DNA of 64,000 nucleotides from Pelethousia sp034928145 (GCA_034928145.1 JAYFPE010000009.1:107406-171405), one strand, 5' to 3'. Numbered from the stretch's first letter, positions 35,342 through 44,744 are shown. Made by a program: numbers and translations. The notes: generated by a model from the letters alone, not told the origin.

Positions 35342-35968
35342 TCATTCTTGCAAGAGATAGATAGCGCGGCCCTCACGCCGGATGCGGCCGGCCTCTTCTA
35401 AAGCATGGAGGCTGCGGTAGAGGGTGGCGCGGCTCATACCCAGGGATTGCGCCAGAACATCCAAGCCGCCCGGCATGCGCAGCGCACCCGTTTCATCCGC
35501 GCATTGCGCCAGATGGCATAATAGCTTATCGGCTGCCGCCGGGCAGGCAATGCTTTCAATGCGGTCCGTCAGGAAGCGGATGCGGGCCGTGAGATAGCCG
35601 AGGTAGCGCTTGGTGAGGCCGAAATCCGCCTCCAGCATGGCCTCGAACACGCTCTGGGGAAAGAACAGCACCTGGCAGGAGACCACGGCTCGGATCTCCG
35701 TGGGCTGCCGCCCCTTGCCAAAGAGGGTGGCCCCGCCCAATAGGCTGCCCGGCCCTAGCTCGCTCATGCGCAGCTTGGTATGGCCCGCCGTTTTGGTAAC
35801 CTGCGCCCGGCCCGCCAGCAGCAATCCCAGAGCCAGCTCCCCGGGCCGAATCTGCTGGCCCGGCGCAAAGCACTTTTCATAGGCTCCCTGCTCCAGCGCG
35901 CGCCTGAGAACGACAGGCTCCGTGCCTGCAAAGAGGGGATGCTGCGATAACTGCTCGAGGGAGGTCAT
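35342..35968 (-). CDS. Crp/Fnr-family transcriptional regulator
   Basis: 208 aa. The N-terminal cyclic-nucleotide-binding-type barrel (about 10-120) has the GPGSLLGGATLFG turn. A dimerisation helix and a C-terminal winged helix follow (MSRATLYRSLHALEEAGRI, about 175-195). No four-cysteine Fnr cluster is seen, so the effector is unknown. ATG 35968 follows AAGGAG. Operator-like sites flank its promoter, pointing to autoregulation, and the ABC importer follows in the same direction. Confidence 0.9.
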   Translation of the reverse strand: MTSLEQLSQHPLFAGTEPVVLRRALEQGAYEKCFAPGQQIRPGELALGLLLAGRAQVTKTAGHTKLRMSELGPGSLLGGATLFGKGRQPTEIRAVVSCQVLFFPQSVFEAMLEADFGLTKRYLGYLTARIRFLTDRIESIACPAAADKLLCHLAQCADETGALRMPGGLDVLAQSLGMSRATLYRSLHALEEAGRIRREGRAIYLLQE

Positions 35969-35988
35969 AGCCTGCTCCTTCATAAAAG

Positions 35989-36056
35989 TATCATTTGAGA
36001 CACTTGTATTATAACGAATATTACCAGGCTATGCAAGCAGTTTTTCTCAAATGAGA
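35989..36056 (-). promoter_or_regulatory. Crp/Fnr gene promoter with two operator-like sites
   Basis: Minus-strand -35 TTGCAT (36031-36036), 17-bp spacer, -10 TATAAT (36008-36013). Two copies of the pattern TCTCA-N2-TGAGA lie at 35989-36000 (one mismatch, over the transcript start) and 36045-36056 (perfect, upstream). The second also abuts the divergent promoter at 36070. This layout suggests the regulator controls itself and the neighbouring RNA. Confidence 0.65.
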
Positions 36057-36079
36057 CATTTTTATGTGCTATAATGGAT

Positions 36080-36266
36080 GGGCGTGAGGCGTAGGCCCGG
36101 CAAGCGGTTGCCGCTATTTGGTTTTTTAATGGCTGGATGCTCCCATACCGGCATGCGATAGAGTTGGGGCGCCCCGGCGCGGGCCGAATGAACTGCCTTC
36201 CCCTCCGTTGAGAAAGCAAACGCCAGGCAGGGCCTTTTGCCAAACTACGCTGCAGCCTGCAACGCC
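36080..36266 (+). ncRNA. ssrS: Probable structured RNA, 6S-like
   Basis: TATAAT at 36070-36075 precedes a stretch of about 185 nt that folds end to end: GGCG/CGCC (36081-36084 with 36262-36265), GCGTAG/CTACGC (36089-36094 with 36245-36250) and GGCCC/GGGCC. A large, mostly unpaired centre follows, then the tract GAGAAAGCAAACGCCAGGCAG. The length, single long hairpin and that tract recall Firmicute 6S RNA, the RNA that mimics an open promoter for RNA polymerase. The identification is from memory of the family pattern, not an alignment. A short minus-strand open frame here is not believed. Confidence 0.45.
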
Positions 36267-36418
36267 ATGATTCCCTGCGTTCCGCTTGGCGTATATCCGA
36301 AAACCACAGGAGATCAGCCTTATCCTTTCACAAGAGGCGCGGTTGGTTTTCCAATTTATTTAACGCCCGATAATTTGGATTATTGAAAAATTATCAAACT
36401 TCTTAACGAAATCTTAAC

Positions 36419-36622
36419 TTGCGCATTTGCACAAATGGGATATATTTATGTATGGTAGAAGAATTTCGCAAATTTGGGGCAGCATCTAATTCACAGTGCT
36501 TAGCTGTCCCGCCTCCATAAGGAATACTTATTTCTTGCGCCCACGGTAACCGTTCTGCCGTACGGGCCGGAGCGCAAAGATTATACCCCGTGAAAGGCAC
36601 GGAATAAAATGGGAGGTATTTT
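36419..36622 (+). promoter_or_regulatory. Promoter and structured leader of hppA
   Basis: TTGCGC (36419-36424), 16-bp spacer, TATATT (36441-36446). The leader of about 175 nt holds a hairpin TTGCGC/GCGCAA (36535-36540 with 36572-36577) enclosing ACGG/CCGT, and a second small stem near the ribosome site. No terminator is evident. Its length hints at leader-based control, but no known riboswitch is recognised. Confidence 0.45.
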
Positions 36623-38710
36623 ATGGGAATCCTAATGGTGCAACTCATCTCTATCTTTATCTCATTAATAGCCTTCGCGTTCGCCGCGTGGCTGTTTTTG
36701 TGGGTAAAGCGCCAGCCGTCGGAGAACGCGCGCATCGCGCAGGTCGGCGAGCTGATCCGTCAGGGCGCACGCACGTTCCTGCGTAAGGAATACGCGGTGC
36801 TCGCCCGTTTTGCGGCCGTAGCCGGCGCGCTGATCCTCATTCTCCTGCCCTCCCCCATCTGGAAGGGCGACATCTTCCACAACATTACCATGTGCGTCGC
36901 TTACTTCGCGGGCACGATCTTCTCCGCCATCGCGGGCAAGATCGGCATCGAAGTAGCCACCATCGCCAATGTGAAATCCGCTGAGGCGGCCAAGCGGGGC
37001 ATCAAGCCCTCCTTCATGGCCGGCTTCCGCGGCGGTGCTGTGATGGGCATGGCCGTGGTTGGCTCCAGCCTTTTGGGCGTGGTGCTGATCTACATGCTCA
37101 CGGGCGACGCCACCTCCATCCTGGGCTTTAGCTTTGGCGCCAGCTCTCTGGCCCTCTTTGCCAAGGCGGGCGGCGGCATCTTCACCAAGACCGCCGATAT
37201 TAGCGCCGATCTCACCGGCAAGGTAGAGCTGGGCATCCCTGAGGATGACCCCCGCAACCCCGCCGTGATTGCCGATAACGTGGGCGATAACGTGGGCGAC
37301 GTGGCCGGCATGGGCGCGGATCTGTTCGATTCCAATGTGGCCTCCATGGCCGCTGCGCTCGTGATGTCCACCGCGCTCGATAAGGCTTTGGGCGGCGATC
37401 ACTATACCGTAATGGTATTCTGCTATGCGGCGCTGGGCCTGTTGGCCTCCATCTTTGGCGTAATGGCCGCGCGCATCGGCAAAAACGGCAACCCCACCGG
37501 CGCGCTCAACTCCAGCACCTATGTGACCACCGCCGTATACACGGTCCTGACCGCCGCGGCCACGGCCCTGTTCGGCTTTGAATGGCGTATCTGGGGCGCG
37601 TGCATCGTGGGCCTGTTGGTGGGCGTAATCATCGGCATCGCCACGGACTACTTTACGGATGACAGCAAGAAGCCCGTGCACTTTGTTGCCCATGCTTCCA
37701 AATCCGGCCCGGCCTTTACCATCCTCTCCGGCATTTCCTACGGCTTCCTCAGCGTGCTGCCCGCCATGGTCGGCATCGGCCTCTCCGCGCTGGTGGCCTA
37801 TAAGCTTTGCGAGCCCATCAACCCCGCTTATTCCGTGGACTTCGCCATGTTCGGCATCTCCATGGCTGCCGTGGGCATGCTCTCCATCGTGGGCATGATC
37901 GTTTCCAACGACGCATACGGCCCCATCGTGGATAACGCGCGCGGCCTGGCCGAAATGGGCAACTTGGGCGACGACGTGCTCGAGATCACCGACGAGCTGG
38001 ATTCCGCAGGCAACACCGTCAAAGCCGTGACCAAGGGCTTTGCCATCGCCGCCGCGGGCCTCACGGTTATCGCCCTATTGGGCGCTTTCCGCAGTGAGGT
38101 CAACGAAGTGGCCGCCGCCCTGGGCATCGCCGGCCTCGAGGGCTTCGACATCATGAATCCGCTGGTCTTCTTCGGCATGCTGGTGGGCGCGGCCATCCCC
38201 GTGGTCTTCTCGGCCATGCTGATGCTGGGCGTTGACCGCAACGCGCAGCGCATGGTGGCGGAGATCCACCGCCAGTTCAACGAGATCGTGGGCCTGCGCG
38301 AAGGCAAGGCCGAGCCTGAATACGACAAGTGCATTGATATTGCCACCACGGGCGCCATCAAGGAGCTTATCCCCGCGGGCCTGATGGCCATCATCGCCAC
38401 GCTCTTGGTGGGCTTCATCGGCGGCGTAGAGGCCATCGGCGGCTTCCTCACCGGCAACATCGTCAGCGGCCTGCTCTTTGCGCTGTTTATGTCCAACGCG
38501 GGCGGCCTGTGGGATAACTCCAAGAAGTACGTGGAATCCGGCCATGAGGGCGGCAAGGGCTCCGAGGCGCACAAGGCCGCCGTGGTAGGCGATACCGTGG
38601 GCGATCCCTTCAAGGATACCGCCGGCCCCTCCATCAACACCCAGATCACCGTGGTGTCGCTGGTGGCTTCCCTGGCTTCCACCTTGTTCCTCACCCTCTC
38701 CATCTTCTAA
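36623..38710 (+). CDS. hppA: Membrane-bound ion-pumping pyrophosphatase
   Basis: 695 aa, about 16 membrane helices. The pyrophosphate-binding signature DLTGKVELGIPEDDPRNPAV is followed by IADNVGDNVGDVAGMGADLF. The C-terminal DNSKKYVE and GDTVGDPFKDTAGPS acidic motifs are intact. It hydrolyses PPi to pump H+ or Na+. The GNTVKAVTKG segment has lysine where K+-dependent enzymes have alanine, so the K+-independent class is likely. ATG 36623 follows GGGAGG. Acyl-CoA ligases in this window make PPi, which such a pump could recover. Confidence 0.95.
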   Translation: MGILMVQLISIFISLIAFAFAAWLFLWVKRQPSENARIAQVGELIRQGARTFLRKEYAVLARFAAVAGALILILLPSPIWKGDIFHNITMCVAYFAGTIFSAIAGKIGIEVATIANVKSAEAAKRGIKPSFMAGFRGGAVMGMAVVGSSLLGVVLIYMLTGDATSILGFSFGASSLALFAKAGGGIFTKTADISADLTGKVELGIPEDDPRNPAVIADNVGDNVGDVAGMGADLFDSNVASMAAALVMSTALDKALGGDHYTVMVFCYAALGLLASIFGVMAARIGKNGNPTGALNSSTYVTTAVYTVLTAAATALFGFEWRIWGACIVGLLVGVIIGIATDYFTDDSKKPVHFVAHASKSGPAFTILSGISYGFLSVLPAMVGIGLSALVAYKLCEPINPAYSVDFAMFGISMAAVGMLSIVGMIVSNDAYGPIVDNARGLAEMGNLGDDVLEITDELDSAGNTVKAVTKGFAIAAAGLTVIALLGAFRSEVNEVAAALGIAGLEGFDIMNPLVFFGMLVGAAIPVVFSAMLMLGVDRNAQRMVAEIHRQFNEIVGLREGKAEPEYDKCIDIATTGAIKELIPAGLMAIIATLLVGFIGGVEAIGGFLTGNIVSGLLFALFMSNAGGLWDNSKKYVESGHEGGKGSEAHKAAVVGDTVGDPFKDTAGPSINTQITVVSLVASLASTLFLTLSIF

Positions 38711-38730
38711 AAGATAAACGTTATACGCAA

Positions 38731-38755
38731 AAGGGACGGCTCGCGTCGTCCCTTT
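38731..38755 (+). terminator. hppA terminator
   Basis: AAGGGACG / CGTCCCTTT hairpin 20 bp after the hppA stop. Confidence 0.8.
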
Positions 38756-38760
38756 CTGCG

Positions 38761-39094
38761 TGTCAAAAAAGTGGACATGCCACTTTTCTGAGTTTCCATG
38801 AAACAACTGCTCGTACCTCGCGGCCGTTGTTTCATGCAGAGAAAGCCTTGGCAAACAAGGCTTTCCGTTCGCGGCGTACACGTGCCCCAGGGCATCCTCT
38901 CTTGCCACTTGCGCGGCAATTCACCTTGTCCGCCACTCACGATTAAAGCCTCCGGGAGGCGAAGTCGAGCGCCGCCTGTGGCGGATGAAGCGGGGTGGAC
39001 GCCCAGTGAGCAAAGGAGCAACGTGACCTTAAGGGAGCGTCGCGACTATTGCGAATTGTATGCGGCCCCCGATCTCCCAGAAGCTTTTTTGACA
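38761..39094 (-). repeat. Dispersed structured element R1, copy B
   Basis: 334 bp, reading on the minus strand. Bounded by inverted ends TGTCAAAAAAG ... CTTTTTTGACA. The core (38882-39070) matches copy A at 26251-26436. The variable middle has stems AAGCCTTG/CAAGGCTT and CATGAAACAAC/GTTGTTTCATG that replace the differently sequenced stems of copy A. A hairpin AAAAGTGG/CCACTTTT closes the 3' end. No coding frame is credible. Confidence 0.87.
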
Positions 39095-39099
39095 GTCTG

Positions 39100-39124
39100 A
39101 AGGGACGGCGCCAGCCGTCCCTTT
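39100..39124 (+). terminator. Second terminator-like hairpin beyond R1 copy B
   Basis: AAGGGACGGC / GCCGTCCCTTT. It resembles the hppA terminator on the other side of R1. Confidence 0.6.
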
Positions 39125-39207
39125 ATTGATTTGATAAGGCAGTTTATATAAATCTCGAACCGCCTTCGGACCTACGGCAGAATCATGGCCAAGGCCCTGC
39201 CGTCACT

Positions 39208-39426
39208 TCACTTGATCGCCTGGTCCTTGCTCAGGCCCAGGATATAATCGGCGCTGACGTTGTAGAATTTGCATAGCGTGATGAGATGATGGATGGGCAG
39301 TTCATAAACGCCCCGCTCATAGCAGGAATAGACTTGCTGCGTCGTTTTCAGCAAGGCTGCAAGCGTCTTTTGTTTTATATCCCGATCCTCACGCAATTCG
39401 CGAAGAATGTCCCAATATGCTTTCAT
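39208..39426 (-). CDS. Small XRE-family HTH regulator
   Basis: 72 aa, a bare helix-turn-helix domain. IKQKTLAALLKTTQQVYSCYERGVYELP spans the recognition helix, and LCKFYNVSADYILGL is the typical XRE ending. The start at ATG 39426 follows GAGG. A palindrome overlaps the ribosome site and start region, so autorepression is likely. It is divergent from the gene at 39534. Confidence 0.85.
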   Translation of the reverse strand: MKAYWDILRELREDRDIKQKTLAALLKTTQQVYSCYERGVYELPIHHLITLCKFYNVSADYILGLSKDQAIK

Positions 39427-39428
39427 AT

Positions 39429-39470
39429 ACAATAACCTCATGGTTATTGTACCTACATCACATATGATGT
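39429..39470. promoter_or_regulatory. Operator-like palindromes between divergent small genes
   Basis: Perfect arms ACAATAACC/GGTTATTGT around TCAT (39429-39450), and ACATCA/TGATGT around CATA (39455-39470). Both are candidates for binding by the XRE regulator. Confidence 0.6.
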
Positions 39471-39533
39471 ATTTGATTTATACACTGAATCCCATGTATA
39501 ATATAATGGAGTATTGAGGGAGGTAATATAGGT

Positions 39534-39809
39534 ATGGACTTCGAGAAATTCTACGAAACGATGACCGGCCAGGTCGAGCCCGAGGAAGGCTACCCGGTCG
39601 TGAATTGCTTTGCCGGGGATTGCGAGCAGCTATATAGCCGAATCACGAGCGCGCGGCGGCATATCTGCACGGCCCTCGACGGCAACCTGACCGGCGAAAA
39701 CCCGCAGGTGCTGGCCATGATGAGCGCCTACGAGGCCATGCAGCGGATCTTCTGTGAGTGCGCTTTTGCATATGGCATGCGCTATGGCCGCGGGGAGATC
39801 GAATTATAA
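39534..39809 (+). CDS. Small hypothetical protein, possibly DUF6809-like
   Basis: 91 aa, mostly helical, acidic, no signal peptide or membrane segment. It has four cysteines (VVNCFAGDCEQ, HICTAL, FCECAF). The end, AFAYGMRYGRGEIEL, recalls short Clostridial proteins that finish with an F/Y-GM/LG-LG-E helix. The match to DUF6809 is only an impression. ATG 39534 follows GGGAGG. It is divergent from the XRE gene and probably controlled by it. Confidence 0.6.
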   Translation: MDFEKFYETMTGQVEPEEGYPVVNCFAGDCEQLYSRITSARRHICTALDGNLTGENPQVLAMMSAYEAMQRIFCECAFAYGMRYGRGEIEL

Positions 39810-39889
39810 AAGGGGCTGTATCGCTAAGCGCATACACCGCATATGTATTCATAGCGCTAAACGCCACAGCGGGTGCGGCGCCCCTTAGG

Positions 39890-39920
39890 GGGCAAAAAAG
39901 GCGCCCGTGACGCCTTTTTA
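39890..39920 (+). terminator. Terminator after the small hypothetical gene
   Basis: AAAAAGGCG / CGCCTTTTT hairpin with a T-run. The rest of 39810-40024 shows a further small stem (TTTCTCC/GGAGAAA) and nothing else recognised. Confidence 0.75.
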
Positions 39921-40024
39921 GAACCCCGGGTTTCTCCGTAGGAGAAAAATCCTTGCATTATGCATAAATAACACTACCGTCCCTCCCTTGCGCCCCGACA
40001 TGACCCGGGCGCGGAGGCTTCAAG

Positions 40025-40486
40025 CTAATCGGCAAGGATTTGCCCAATGGAATCGAACATGCCCGAATCGCCCTTGGAGAAGGGCGGGCCATAGCGCACG
40101 ATGGTTCCGTTTACATCAATAGCGCCGTCATCATAGGCGGTATAGAGGAAGGATTCCTGCCAGTTGCCGATAAAAATCTGGTACATGGCCGCATCACCCT
40201 CGTGGCCGCGCGCGGAGACGTTATTTTGATCCCAATAGGCGCGGTAGGTGGGGCGGGAGATCATGTCCAGCACAGCCTGGAACTTCTCCGGATCCTCCGC
40301 CCGCAAAATCGTGGTCTGCTCGATGGACGGGTTTAAGAACACCCCGCGGTATTGGAATAAAGTAACGGACATGCGCTCGTAGCTTGCCAGCTCCTTGGGG
40401 ATACGCACGATGCCGAAGGCCAAGTATAAGGCCAGCAACAGGCCGGCGGCCAGCAAAAAGAGGAGCGCTTTGATGGGCTTAGACAT
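40025..40486 (-). CDS. Hypothetical membrane-anchored protein
   Basis: 153 aa. Lys-flanked N-terminal hydrophobic segment (about 6-26) acts as a signal anchor, leaving about 125 residues outside. The outer part is soluble with several aromatic residues (YQIFIGNWQESFLYTAYDDG). No family is recognised. Single gene downstream of nothing obvious, converging away from groEL. Confidence 0.7.
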   Translation of the reverse strand: MSKPIKALLFLLAAGLLLALYLAFGIVRIPKELASYERMSVTLFQYRGVFLNPSIEQTTILRAEDPEKFQAVLDMISRPTYRAYWDQNNVSARGHEGDAAMYQIFIGNWQESFLYTAYDDGAIDVNGTIVRYGPPFSKGDSGMFDSIGQILAD

Positions 40487-40557
40487 ACTTTACCGCCTTA
40501 TCCAGGGTTTGCTTTGAGGATAACAGACAGGGCGAATTGCGTCAAGGCGTGCAACAT

Positions 40558-40589
40558 GAGAATCCCCCGGCTTGCGCCGGGGGATTCTC
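40558..40589. terminator. Hairpin after groEL
   Basis: 14-bp arms GAGAATCCCCCGGC / GCCGGGGGATTCTC with a 4-nt loop, 37 bp beyond the groEL stop. The T-run is poor. Confidence 0.7.
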
Positions 40590-40626
40590 TTTACAAGGGG
40601 TATATGTTACAAAGGGGTGGCTCGGC

Positions 40627-42264
<1,638 letters not shown>

Positions 42265-42290
42265 GATCGTTTCCTCCTCTTGCTCTCTTT

Positions 42291-42575
42291 TTACTCTACG
42301 ATGGCCAGGATATCACTCTGGCGGACGATGGTGTATTCCTCGCCATCCAGCTTGATGTTGGTGCCGGCATAGGAAGAGACGACAACCTTATCGCCCTTCT
42401 TCACGCACATGGCGACCTCTTTGCCATCCACCAAGCCGCCGGGACCTACCGCCAGCACTTCGGACACCACGGGCTTTTCCTTGGCGCTGCCGGTGAGGAT
42501 GATGCCGCTCTTGGTGGTCTCTTCGGCCTCAACGCTCTTGAGCACGACTCTGTCCAACAAGGGTTTGAGATTCAT
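42291..42575 (-). CDS. groES: Co-chaperonin GroES
   Basis: 94 aa, normal length. Start MNLKPLLDRVVLK, mobile loop EETTKSGIILTGSAKEKP and the final YTIVRQSDILAIVE are typical. Caps the GroEL chamber. First gene of the CIRCE-regulated operon, with AGGAGG before ATG 42575. Confidence 0.98.
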   Translation of the reverse strand: MNLKPLLDRVVLKSVEAEETTKSGIILTGSAKEKPVVSEVLAVGPGGLVDGKEVAMCVKKGDKVVVSSYAGTNIKLDGEEYTIVRQSDILAIVE

Positions 42576-42619
42576 GATAATGCCTCCTATTTTGATTCCT
42601 TAATATGCGGTGGTTGTAA

Positions 42620-42646
42620 TTAGCACTCATTCAAGGCGAGTGCTAA
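42620..42646. promoter_or_regulatory. CIRCE operator (HrcA site)
   Basis: Perfect TTAGCACTC-N9-GAGTGCTAA, immediately downstream of the groESL -10. HrcA binding here represses the operon until heat shock. Confidence 0.98.
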
Positions 42647-42657
42647 CAACAGTAGTT

Positions 42658-42686
42658 ATGATAACGCACCGCAGGCCCGATTACAA
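42658..42686 (-). promoter_or_regulatory. groESL sigma-A promoter
   Basis: Minus-strand TTGTAA (42681-42686), 17-bp spacer, TATCAT (42658-42663), followed by CIRCE at the start point. Confidence 0.75.
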
Positions 42687-42785
42687 CCCCCCTTGCTACT
42701 TTTTCACAATTGTGTTGCATTCTCGCAAAGCTCTCCGGCCGGGGCCTACAGGGACGCAAATTTCGCACCGCGCGCGCATCCATTA

Positions 42786-42814
42786 TTGTGCCCGGAAAAA
42801 GACTCTGGTATAAT
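42786..42814 (+). promoter_or_regulatory. Promoter of the dCMP deaminase gene
   Basis: TTGTGC (42786-42791), 17-bp spacer, TATAAT (42809-42814). Confidence 0.65.
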
Positions 42815-42935
42815 AGCGCAAAGCGCGATTATGCCGCTGCTTTATTTTTTATCCGGCGGAAAAACGCACGCGCGGACGATATCATATCCGCTCTGTTTCT
42901 ATGATGATATAATTACGATAATGAGGTATAAAAAT

Positions 42936-43394
42936 ATGGCATGGAATAAATGGGATCACCGTTTCATGGAGCTGGCCAAAACCATCGGCACCTGGTCCAG
43001 TTGCTTTCAGGATAACAGGCAGATCGGCGCGGTGATCGTGCGGGATAAGCGCATCCTCACCACCGGCTATAACGGCGCGCCCGCGGGCCTTAAAAGCTGC
43101 AAGGATAAGGGCGAATGCATGCGCCGCCGCCTGGGCATACCGAGCGGCACACAGCACGAGCTTTGCTATGCCATCCACGCCGAGCAGAACGCCATCATCC
43201 AGGCTGCCAAGATCGGCGTCATGATCGAGGGGGCCACGCTCTACTGCACCCACCAGCCCTGTGTGATCTGCGCCAAAATGATCGTTAACGCGGGCATTGC
43301 CCGGGTGGTATACGGCGAGGGCTATCCGGACGCTTTCGCTATGGAGATATTTCAGGAGGCAGCCGTCTCGGTAGAGAAATACGTGGATGAATAA
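42936..43394 (+). CDS. dCMP deaminase (ComEB-like)
   Basis: 152 aa. The zinc site is seen as HAEQNAI and PCVICAKMIVNAG. GYNGAPAGLKSC and the N-terminal WNKWDHRFMELAKTIGTWSSC are typical of dCMP deaminases, which make dUMP for thymidylate synthesis. ATG 42936 is chosen over ATG 42921 because GAGG fits it. The gene is monocistronic with its own promoter and terminator. Confidence 0.93.
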   Translation: MAWNKWDHRFMELAKTIGTWSSCFQDNRQIGAVIVRDKRILTTGYNGAPAGLKSCKDKGECMRRRLGIPSGTQHELCYAIHAEQNAIIQAAKIGVMIEGATLYCTHQPCVICAKMIVNAGIARVVYGEGYPDAFAMEIFQEAAVSVEKYVDE

Positions 43395-43411
43395 GCCTTG
43401 CGGGAACTTAA

Positions 43412-43434
43412 AAAGTGCCGCGCTGCGGCACTTT
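43412..43434. terminator. Bidirectional terminator
   Basis: AAAGTGCCGC / GCGGCACTTT with a GCT loop, between the convergent dCMP deaminase and DUF1836 genes. Confidence 0.88.
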
Positions 43435-43448
43435 AATATTACTGTGGC

Positions 43449-43922
43449 CTAAGCCTGGGGAGTACTTTCGCCCAAGATGCGCTCCACCTCCAGCTTGCCC
43501 GCGAGCGAACGCAGGGCCGCGGACAAGAGGGCCGGGCAGCCTTCCGGGATGGGCGTGCCCGCCAGCGCTGCGGCCAACGCTTCGCCAAAGAGGCTGTAGC
43601 CGGCATGATCCTGCCGGTCGGTGAACAGGTCGCTTAGCACGGCGTCGATCTCATTGAGGGACAGCACCCGCTTGAGCAGTGTGATAATGATCAGCCTGCT
43701 CACATGCGAGGTGCTGTATTTTTTCTTTTTGGGCGCTTCCAAAAGCTTGCGCTTAACGTAATTATTGACCATAGTAGGCGTGAGCGCGCCCTCCTGGCTG
43801 CCGGCCACGGGCAGAATAGCGTCCGCCACGGCCAGACAGACCTGATCCATATATAGATCGAGCTTGGTCAGCGCTTCCCAGCTGGAAACCGTTCGTTCTT
43901 CCATAGATGCAAAAACCTCCAT
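43449..43922 (-). CDS. DUF1836-family protein
   Basis: 157 aa. The family core is obvious: LTPTMVNNYVKRKLLEAPKKKKYS followed by HVSRLIIITLLKRVLSLNEI. This is a MerR-like helix-turn-helix arrangement, so it is probably a DNA-binding regulator, targets unknown. Two starts are possible. ATG 43922 has AGGA at good spacing. ATG 43904 has a better GGAGG but a long gap. The longer form is listed. Confidence 0.85.
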   Translation of the reverse strand: MEVFASMEERTVSSWEALTKLDLYMDQVCLAVADAILPVAGSQEGALTPTMVNNYVKRKLLEAPKKKKYSTSHVSRLIIITLLKRVLSLNEIDAVLSDLFTDRQDHAGYSLFGEALAAALAGTPIPEGCPALLSAALRSLAGKLEVERILGESTPQA

Positions 43923-43972
43923 ATTTCGTTCCTGCAATTATATCATTTAGATAAAAAAGCCGTCAATACCGA

Positions 43973-44001
43973 TTGACATAATCAACCTGTAATGCTATTA
44001 T
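43973..44001 (+). promoter_or_regulatory. Promoter of the SGNH hydrolase gene
   Basis: TTGACA (43973-43978), 17-bp spacer, TATTAT (43996-44001). Confidence 0.7.
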
Positions 44002-44057
44002 AATCTTATAACATAGTTTCTAAAACTAGATTATAGGGTTTTGATTCGGAGGTTTGT

Positions 44058-44744
44058 ATGATCGATGTTGTGATCTATGGCGATTCCATCATGAAGGGGG
44101 CGACGCCGGAAGGCGAAAACCGCTATCGCTCCGTGATGCCCCGTTTTTTGCCCAGGCTGGCGGAAAAATACGGCCTGGCCGTGACCAACAAGGCGCGATT
44201 CGGCTCCACCATAGACCGTGGCTACGCCCAACTGCAAAAAGATCTGAACGAGCAGGCCGCGCCCTACCGTTGCGCGTTGGTAGAATACGGCGGCAACGAC
44301 TGCGATTTTGACTGGGCCGCCATTGCCGAAACGCCGGATGCCGAGCATTTGCCCCGCACCTCCATAGCGGATTTTCAGGGCACGCTGGAGGCTATGGCGG
44401 ACGGCTTGCAAAAAAAGAATGTTGAGCCCCTGTTAATGACTCTGCCCCCCCTGGATGCGGAGCGCTACCTCTCCTTCATCTGCCGTGGGGGACTCAACCG
44501 GGCAAACATCCTCAAATGGTTGGGTGAGGCGCAGATGATCTACCGCTTCCAGGAGATGTATTCCGCAGCCGTACTCAAGGTGGCCTTGCGGCGGAGTCTG
44601 GCGCTGGTGGATGTGCGTTCCTACTTCCTCGATAAGCATAACTACGCCGCGCTGATCTCCGAGGACGGCATTCACCCTTCCGAGGAAGGTTACGCCCTGA
44701 TCCACACCGCCTTTGACGAATATCTCAGGCTGCAACTGGCCTAG
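44058..44744 (+). CDS. SGNH/GDSL-family hydrolase
   Basis: 228 aa. Block I nucleophile in VIYGDSIMKG (Ser about 10), block III in EYGGNDCDFDW, block V dyad in SEDGIHPSEEGY. No signal peptide, so cytoplasmic. Such enzymes hydrolyse esters of lipids or acylated sugars; the substrate is unknown. ATG 44058 follows GGAGG. The TA of its TAG stop is also the flanking TA of MITE R2 copy 2. Confidence 0.9.
   Translation: MIDVVIYGDSIMKGATPEGENRYRSVMPRFLPRLAEKYGLAVTNKARFGSTIDRGYAQLQKDLNEQAAPYRCALVEYGGNDCDFDWAAIAETPDAEHLPRTSIADFQGTLEAMADGLQKKNVEPLLMTLPPLDAERYLSFICRGGLNRANILKWLGEAQMIYRFQEMYSAAVLKVALRRSLALVDVRSYFLDKHNYAALISEDGIHPSEEGYALIHTAFDEYLRLQLA

Noticed and set aside
35980..36243. A minus-strand open frame over the putative 6S-like RNA
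   Set aside because: Starts without a ribosome site, overlaps two promoters, is basic and low in hydrophobic order, and fits the RNA stem better than a protein.
36080..36266. Cobalamin or similar riboswitch upstream of hppA
   Set aside because: A GCCAGGCAGGG tract recalls a B12 box, but the rest of the conserved core is missing and the region has its own closed long hairpin well upstream of the gene.
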